A stretch of 41,373 nt of DNA from a virus. Each line of letters begins with the position of its first letter. The stretch's first letter is position 1. The position numbers and the translations under genes were made by a program. Below, one piece after another: positions 36,990 to 41,373 of the stretch. The notes under the pieces were generated by a model, which saw only the letters and a program-made list of their open reading frames with translations, searched no databases and had not been told where the DNA came from. Where the stretch lies: IMG/VR virus record IMGVR_UViG_3300007238_000001, positions 1 through 41,373 of that record. One strand, written 5' to 3'.

Positions 36990-37142
36990 ATGACCGAAAC
37001 CTGTGACATATGCGGCGACCCGATTCCCGACGAGTACAGCAAATTCGACCCAGAAGCACCTGTCTACGGCCCAGAGAAGGGCGACGTGTGCCACCTCAAG
37101 TGTGAAGACGAACGCTACGAAGAGGTGTACGTTGAAGTATGA
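36990..37142 (+). CDS. 50-residue zinc-binding protein
   Basis: ATG 36990, TGA 37140-37142. CDICGDPIPDEY and CHLKCED form a zinc site. The first gene after the non-coding stretch. Function unknown. Confidence 0.65.
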   Translation: MTETCDICGDPIPDEYSKFDPEAPVYGPEKGDVCHLKCEDERYEEVYVEV

Positions 37143-37309
37143 CAGACGAAATCGGCGGCAAGAGTTTCAGAGACGCGGTGTACTGTGATAACTGTAGACA
37201 AGTCGTGAGACTGGAGCGCGAACACAGACAGCTTCAACTTGGGTGTGCGTGCGGTGAAACGCGACCGATCAAAGTGGGTTCGAAGACGCCGGAGGGGTGG
37301 GACGCATGA
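37139..37309 (+). CDS. 56-residue zinc-ribbon protein
   Basis: ATGA-coupled on both sides. CDNCRQVV and CACGETR make a zinc ribbon, and the ends are charged. Function unknown. Confidence 0.65.
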   Translation: MTDEIGGKSFRDAVYCDNCRQVVRLEREHRQLQLGCACGETRPIKVGSKTPEGWDA

Positions 37310-37692
37310 GCGACAAGAAACGCCGAACAGTCACGCTGGAGGAAGAAAACCACGAGTTCCTAAAGCAAGAAGACAATGCATCGGCTGTGGTGAACGACTT
37401 AGTAGACCAATATCGGCGGAACGGGGATCGTGGGACTGCCGGGATTGATCTACAACTCAAGCAAAAAATGCGAGCGTTGGAAGACAAAAGAGAAGAAGTG
37501 AAACGGCTCGAACGCGACGTTGAAGAACTGGAAGCACTAAGGCGAGAGTTCCAACGGGAGGAAAACGCCGAACTGCAAGAGGCAAGAGACGTGTTGGCAA
37601 ATGCACCCCGCGATCCGGAGAATGAAGCAATCCAGACGTGGGCAAAGAAACTCGGTCTGACGCCCGAAGAATTGATTGAAGAACTCCCATAG
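37306..37692 (+). CDS. RHH and coiled-coil protein, 128 aa
   Basis: Start set at 37306 (MSDKKRRTVTLEEEN), overlapping the upstream stop. A basic ribbon-helix-helix-like start (RRTVTLEEENHEFLKQ, then NASAVVNDLVDQYR) is followed by a long coiled coil (MRALEDKREEVKRLERDVEE). The end is helical (TWAKKLGLTPEELIEEL). It lies directly before the repeat block and MCM, so it may bind the origin-like repeats or regulate MCM. Confidence 0.7.
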   Translation: MSDKKRRTVTLEEENHEFLKQEDNASAVVNDLVDQYRRNGDRGTAGIDLQLKQKMRALEDKREEVKRLERDVEELEALRREFQREENAELQEARDVLANAPRDPENEAIQTWAKKLGLTPEELIEELP

Positions 37693-37695
37693 TTT

Positions 37696-37763
37696 ACTAA
37701 CGTAACACTATAACACTAACGTAACACTTCTCACACACTCACACACACACTCACACACTACAC
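37696..37763 (+). repeat. origin-like repeat block before MCM
   Basis: ACTAACGTAACACT occurs exactly at 37696-37709 and 37715-37728, 19 bp apart, with TAACACT three times in all. It is followed by a G-free C/A/T tract of CACACACT-type repeats (37729-37763) up to the MCM start at 37765. A direct-repeat plus strand-asymmetric tract next to a replicative helicase gene fits an origin, or an operator for MCM. Confidence 0.5.
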
Positions 37764-37764
37764 A

Positions 37765-39825
37765 ATGAGCCAAGCACAACAGACACTATCCGAGCGGTTT
37801 GATCGGTTCCTTCGAGACTACTGCGCCGACGGCGTGGCGGCGTTAGCACAACGCTACCCCAAAGAACAGCAATCGCTATACGTGGATTGGCGGGACTTGT
37901 ACCAATTCGATGCCGACATAGCGAACGATTGGCTGGAGAACCCCGACGAAATGCGGCAGCACTGTGAAGAAGCCCTACGGTCGTATGATCTACCGGCAGA
38001 CGTGAAACTCGACGGTGCCGAAATCCGAGTGGTGAACCTTGACCCGGCAGACGTGCATCTCCCGAGCGAACTCACGACCGACCATAGCGGCTACCTCGGT
38101 GTGACGGGTGATCTTTCACAAGTCACGGCAAAAGATGAAATCCCGACAATTGCCGTGTTTGAGTGTCAACGGTGCGGAACGCCGACCGAAATCTACCAAG
38201 AACCCGGATCGCTCCAAGAGCCACATGAATGTGCTGGGTGCGAGCGACAAGGCCCGTTCAATATTGACTCACAGAAAACCGAGTGGGACGACTATTGCCG
38301 GATTCGTGTTGAAACACCGCCGGAGAAAGCTGGCGCACCCAACGCCGAACATATCGATGGGAATTGTATTGGCGAGAGTGTCCACTTTGGCGGTGAGCAT
38401 GGCCTACTCGGTCGTGCGGGGGAACGGGTGACGGTCTACGGCACTCTGGAGCGCGAAGAGAAAGACGGTCGTGGACAGGATGGACTGTTTGAGCGTGTGC
38501 TTCGCGTTCGCGCAGTTGAGTTCCCCGAAGAGAACGACACGGTTGACGTAGCAGCCCATAGAAAGCGATTTGAGCAACTTGCCGGGCAAGATGATGCAGT
38601 AGACCTGTTGGCTGAAAGTATTGCGCCAGCACTCTATGAGACGGACGCATGGGAAACTGCGATGGAATGGGCAGTTGCATACCTCTTCGGCAGTCCACGC
38701 ATTGAACTGCCGGATGGAACAGTCTACCGTGGCGACATTCACGGTGCAATTATCTCAGATTACGGGATGGGAAAATCAATGTTCTCACATGGTGTTGAGA
38801 ACTTGGCCCCTGATTGCATCCGCAAGAGCGCGACAAGCCTCTCCAGTGACGTGGGACTCACGGCGGCAGCAGTCAAAGACGACTTTGGGGGTGGTCAGTG
38901 GACACTCAAACCCGGTATCCTCGTGCGTGGTGACGGCGGCCACGTTATCCTTGACGAAATCGACAAAGGCCCTGACGACTTGCATAAGATCAACGACGCA
39001 ATTGAAGGCCAGCAACGAATTGACGTGGAAAAAGCCGGGTTGAGTGCGACGTATAGATCGAAGTGCGGCCTATTAGTCATGGGGAACCCCGAAGACGGGC
39101 GCTTTGGACCGAACGCACCCGTAAGCGAAGAAATCGGTGTGGATTCAAGTCTACTCTCCCGGTTCGACGGGATCATTACCATGCGGGACATGGCAGATGA
39201 AGAGATAGACTCTAAGATCGCCCAGCAAATCGTTGAGGGGTATTCTGAAGCCAACCAACTGAAGTATGGCGACTTGGATAGAGACGACTTTGAGGCATTA
39301 GCCCGACCCGTTGAGCCTGAAGTCGCGCAAGCGTGGATCAAACACGCACGGGAAAATATCAATCCGACCTTCGGGAAGGAACTCATGGACGAAATTCGTG
39401 ATTGGTATGCAAGTGAAGTGCGGCAGTTGAACAGCACACATGGGGAAGACACGGGTGAAGATATGCCGGTCCCTGTGACTGCTCGGGTAGTTATGTGGGT
39501 GATTCGGTTTAGTATGTCCTTCGCTCGGTGCCACCTTCGAGAGACTGTGACGCAATCCGACGTTGATAGAGCGACGAAATTAGCGAAACGACTGGTTGCA
39601 CAGAATTGGGACGGTGAACAGTTCGTCCCCGAAGAGGCCAAACCGAAGACCCAGAAAGATCGAAAAGACCGAATCAAACACGCAATTGAGACGGAAGCCA
39701 AAACCCCTGAAGAGGTGGCGTCAATTGCGGGTGTGTCGAAAGACATAGCAGAGTCAGAACTAAAAGAGATGCAAACGAATGGTGCTGTCGTGGAGCCTGA
39801 AACAGGGGTGTTCCGATTGCTATGA
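37765..39825 (+). CDS. mcm: MCM replicative helicase
   Basis: A 686-residue MCM. The N-terminal region has a zinc site (CQRCG and CAGCE, about 134-157) and an OB-like core. The AAA+ domain shows a Walker A of the form SDYGMGKSM (about 330-338), Walker B HVILDEIDK (about 391-399), sensor-1 region GNPEDGRFG (about 439) and the arginine finger SLLSRFD (about 461-467). A C-terminal winged helix (RIKHAIETEAKTPEEVASIA) completes it. It would unwind viral DNA as a hexamer. It follows the repeat block. Confidence 0.92.
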   Translation: MSQAQQTLSERFDRFLRDYCADGVAALAQRYPKEQQSLYVDWRDLYQFDADIANDWLENPDEMRQHCEEALRSYDLPADVKLDGAEIRVVNLDPADVHLPSELTTDHSGYLGVTGDLSQVTAKDEIPTIAVFECQRCGTPTEIYQEPGSLQEPHECAGCERQGPFNIDSQKTEWDDYCRIRVETPPEKAGAPNAEHIDGNCIGESVHFGGEHGLLGRAGERVTVYGTLEREEKDGRGQDGLFERVLRVRAVEFPEENDTVDVAAHRKRFEQLAGQDDAVDLLAESIAPALYETDAWETAMEWAVAYLFGSPRIELPDGTVYRGDIHGAIISDYGMGKSMFSHGVENLAPDCIRKSATSLSSDVGLTAAAVKDDFGGGQWTLKPGILVRGDGGHVILDEIDKGPDDLHKINDAIEGQQRIDVEKAGLSATYRSKCGLLVMGNPEDGRFGPNAPVSEEIGVDSSLLSRFDGIITMRDMADEEIDSKIAQQIVEGYSEANQLKYGDLDRDDFEALARPVEPEVAQAWIKHARENINPTFGKELMDEIRDWYASEVRQLNSTHGEDTGEDMPVPVTARVVMWVIRFSMSFARCHLRETVTQSDVDRATKLAKRLVAQNWDGEQFVPEEAKPKTQKDRKDRIKHAIETEAKTPEEVASIAGVSKDIAESELKEMQTNGAVVEPETGVFRLL

Positions 39826-40010
39826 GTCAACAAGAGAAACCAGAGCCACCGTTTGACTGTCCAATCGACGGGTGCGACTTCACGACCGAAAGCGAACTGG
39901 GGTTGAACGCTCATACCACAGTCACGAACATGACGCAGAAATGCACTACGAACGTGAACACGCTGGCAAAGTCCGAATCAAAGTCACGCTGGAGCGTGAA
40001 CAGTTGTTAG
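39822..40010 (+). CDS. C2H2 zinc-finger protein, N-terminal part (frame broken)
   Basis: ATGA-type overlap with MCM. DCPIDGCDFTTESELGLNAH is the front half of a C2H2 finger, but the frame then loses sense and stops at 40010. A -1 shift after CAT (39912-39914) reads TAC CAC AGT CAC and supplies the second histidines of the finger, then the continuing protein (39914-40138). So the two parts are one gene of about 105 aa split in this sequence. Confidence 0.65.
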   Translation: MSQQEKPEPPFDCPIDGCDFTTESELGLNAHTTVTNMTQKCTTNVNTLAKSESKSRWSVNSC

Positions 40011-40138
40011 GAACACGCGACCCACAAGACATAGCAGATGCCTACTTCGAGAAGATGCAAGACAAAGAGTTGTTAGGGTGGGACGTGGCGTATAGTTCGG
40101 TGGAAGTGCTGGAAGAGTCGGATGTGAACGATGAGTAA
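39914..40138 (+). CDS. C2H2 zinc-finger protein, C-terminal part (second frame)
   Basis: In the -1 frame the product goes on as YHSHEHDAEMHYEREHAGKV, then IKVTLEREQLLG and a helical acidic end. An internal ATG at 39941 could give a separate 65-residue product. Joined to the part starting at 39822 it forms a normal-looking zinc-finger protein. It overlaps the next gene by 8 nt. Confidence 0.6.
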   Translation, partial: YHSHEHDAEMHYEREHAGKVRIKVTLEREQLLGTRDPQDIADAYFEKMQDKELLGWDVAYSSVEVLEESDVNDE

Positions 40139-40316
40139 GACAGTGTATCGCCCAAGCGGGAGTAAGGTCTACCATCTCAAGGACTGCCCCCGGTTAGACG
40201 AAGCCACGCATTACAGGGAATATAAAGAGTCCTATGCAAGTAAACATTGGGAGTTGTGTTGTCACTGTGATAGTAGGTATACGATCACCCACGAGGGGAT
40301 GGTGAAAGATGACTGA
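40131..40316 (+). CDS. 61-residue Cys/His protein
   Basis: VYHLKDCPRLDEATHYREY then ELCCHCDSRYTITH is the pattern of a recurrent haloviral small protein with a zinc site formed by H, C, C and C. Overlaps both neighbours. Function unknown. Confidence 0.7.
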   Translation: MSKTVYRPSGSKVYHLKDCPRLDEATHYREYKESYASKHWELCCHCDSRYTITHEGMVKDD

Positions 40317-40638
40317 AACGTGCAATCGGTGTGGATCAGAGTTAGAGAACGAATCGAATAGTGAAATCCCCGAGATGCATTGTACAAATCCAGAGTGTGG
40401 TCTAACACACGTTGTGTGGCAGACACAGGGCTGTCAAGCGCACGTTGACCCTAATTGTTATAGATTAAGCCAAGTCTCGAAACCCTTGCGTCAACGCGAC
40501 AGAGCGGAGTTTGAGAAGAAAGAGTTGTGTCAGTATTGCACGAACCAAACCGAGAAAGCGGATCGGGCGGAAAGTTTAGCGAAGACGATTGAGTTTGCTG
40601 AGGATAAAGAGCAAGCGATAGCGGAGTATTTCTCATGA
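40309..40638 (+). CDS. 109-residue zinc-ribbon protein
   Basis: CNRCGSELENES and CTNPECGLTH form a zinc ribbon at the N-terminus; CQYCTNQ follows in a charged helical C-terminal half. It is ATGA-coupled to the methyltransferase. Function unknown. Confidence 0.7.
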   Translation: MTETCNRCGSELENESNSEIPEMHCTNPECGLTHVVWQTQGCQAHVDPNCYRLSQVSKPLRQRDRAEFEKKELCQYCTNQTEKADRAESLAKTIEFAEDKEQAIAEYFS

Positions 40639-41183
40639 GAGACTTACAAAACACCGACGACGGCGAACCAGACTTCCCGATTAGGTATTATTGCGTCCAA
40701 CCGAATAGATGGACCTTTGAGAGCGACAAGATAAGGAAAGAGGTTGAATCACAGCTCACCGGCACAGTTCTTAATGCGTGTGCTGGCAAGACCAACCTTG
40801 ACCATGACGGTGAGATAATCAGAAACGATCTAAACCCCGACAGAGACGCTGAGTATCACGTTGACGTGTGCAATATTAGCGACGAGATAGGCGCGGATAG
40901 TGTTGATACCGTGGTTTACGATCCACCGTTTAGCACCGAACAAGCCGGGAGCTCCTACGACGGGGTAGATGTGGCACATGAAGGCCAAGCCATGCGAGAA
41001 ATAGATACGGTGCTTCGACCGGGTGGTAAAGTTATCAAATTCGGCTTTTCCACAACGGCCATGCCCGGTGAATTAGACTATACTCGTGAGCTCGTGGTAA
41101 TATTCAACACGTTGGGGTGGATGAACGATTGGCTAATGACGGTTGACAAGCGACAGAACCATTCGCTTACGCAATATGAGTAA
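40635..41183 (+). CDS. DNA methyltransferase (N6-adenine or N4-cytosine type)
   Basis: 182 residues with motif I-like NACAGKTNLDHDG (about 47-59) and the catalytic DPPF motif (YDPPFSTEQ, residues 96-99). MREIDTVLRPGGKVIKFGFS follows, as in class I SAM-dependent methyltransferases. The order motif I then DPPF is typical of amino-methyltransferases of viral DNA. It may protect the genome from host restriction. It is somewhat short, with no clear target-recognition domain. Confidence 0.8.
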   Translation: MRDLQNTDDGEPDFPIRYYCVQPNRWTFESDKIRKEVESQLTGTVLNACAGKTNLDHDGEIIRNDLNPDRDAEYHVDVCNISDEIGADSVDTVVYDPPFSTEQAGSSYDGVDVAHEGQAMREIDTVLRPGGKVIKFGFSTTAMPGELDYTRELVVIFNTLGWMNDWLMTVDKRQNHSLTQYE

Positions 41184-41373
41184 CAAACCAGCCTCGAAGA
41201 CGGACCTTCCAGAACGGTTGAAACAGCCACGCACAGAACTGCAAGAAGCGGAATACTTCGTTCAACACAAGGGGAAACGCATGACGTTAGGGCGAATCAA
41301 AGGGTGCCTTACCGTGTCGCAACTGGAGGCTTTTGCGGCGTATTGCAATCGGAACGACATACAAGATACGGAC
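41176..41373 (+). CDS. small hypothetical protein, N-terminal part (gene crosses the contig join)
   Basis: The ATG at 41176 overlaps the methyltransferase stop. The reading continues to the window end and, on the circle, to 144, giving 71 residues (MSNKPASKTDLPERLKQPR at the start, then MTLGRIKGCLTVSQLEAFA). Basic first half, no family recognised. It shows that the contig ends join. Confidence 0.8.
   Translation, partial: MSNKPASKTDLPERLKQPRTELQEAEYFVQHKGKRMTLGRIKGCLTVSQLEAFAAYCNRNDIQDTD
41275..41373. repeat. terminal redundancy, right copy
   Basis: Exact copy of bases 1-99 at the right end of the window. It is inside a coding gene and carries no visible cos-type or inverted structure, so it is more likely an assembly overlap than a physical terminal repeat of the virion DNA. 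Confidence 0.95.

Noticed and set aside
37729-37763. CACACACT repeats considered as a CRISPR array
   Set aside because: The units are too short, adjacent and without spacers. They form a simple-sequence tract.
38895-39914. A 339-codon open frame antisense to the MCM gene
   Set aside because: It lies entirely opposite a well-supported MCM gene. Its product is serine-rich and basic, the usual shadow of a codon-biased gene.
1-41373. An integrase or temperate lifestyle
   Set aside because: No tyrosine or serine recombinase motif was seen in any frame that looks real. The T-arm hairpin alone is not enough evidence for integration.

Overview
The window looks like the complete genome of a tailed virus (Caudoviricetes, siphovirus-like) of a halophilic archaeon. 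The evidence is a canonical head and tail module, an archaeal-type MCM helicase, very acidic predicted proteins throughout, TATA-like boxes about 26-30 nt upstream of start codons (leaderless haloarchaeal style) and moderate GC content. The moderate GC points to a mid-GC halophile rather than a very GC-rich one, but the exact host cannot be told. The first 99 bases are repeated exactly as the last 99 bases (1-99 = 41275-41373), so the contig closes into a circle of 41,274 bp and one small gene runs across the join (41176 to 144).

Layout. 41176-3648: a rightward chain of very small genes joined by ATGA-type overlaps, including an ASCH-like protein and zinc-binding microproteins. 3649-4013: a non-coding stretch with a hairpin and a tRNA-like gene carrying a large insertion, flanked by a 14-bp direct repeat. 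4014-6077: zinc-binding and small membrane proteins. 6131-6736: small terminase. 6750-7519: a leftward regulatory cassette (winged helix, coiled-coil protein, small acidic protein) lying between the two terminase genes. 7577-18828: large terminase, a beta-rich virion protein, portal, Mu F-like protein, DUF2213-type protease with scaffold-like tail, decoration-like protein, major capsid protein, SAP-like protein, and connector, neck and tail-end proteins. 18825-19354: a second leftward cassette headed by a repeated ACCATA operator-like array. 19465-27933: small membrane protein, major tail protein, tail chaperones with a -1 frameshift signal, tape measure, hub, duplicated baseplate-like genes, and fibre with a lectin-like domain. 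28071-29378: a secreted-type protein and a metzincin-type protease. 29367-32550: a leftward chain of 14 small genes. 32667-36360: a rightward chain of 16 genes including an AbrB-like protein, a nuclease-like protein and an ATP-pyrophosphatase/PAPS-reductase-like enzyme split in two frames. 36404-37692: small genes around a 343-nt structured non-coding stretch. 37696-37763: a repeat block that may be the origin. 37765-41183: MCM helicase, zinc-binding proteins and a DNA methyltransferase.

How it fits together. The structural module makes a capsid packaged by TerS and TerL and joined to a long non-contractile tail: there is a tape-measure protein and no sheath gene. MCM, the SSAP-like protein, the nuclease-like protein and the methyltransferase are the visible DNA-handling functions. 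No DNA polymerase, integrase or clear lysis gene was recognised. The most notable observations are a textbook C-CCA-AAT slippery site between the two tail-chaperone frames; two other genes whose halves rejoin by a -1 shift just after a CAT codon; the intron-like tRNA; more than 25 likely zinc-binding microproteins; the shared divergent promoter in front of terL; and the repeat block upstream of MCM.
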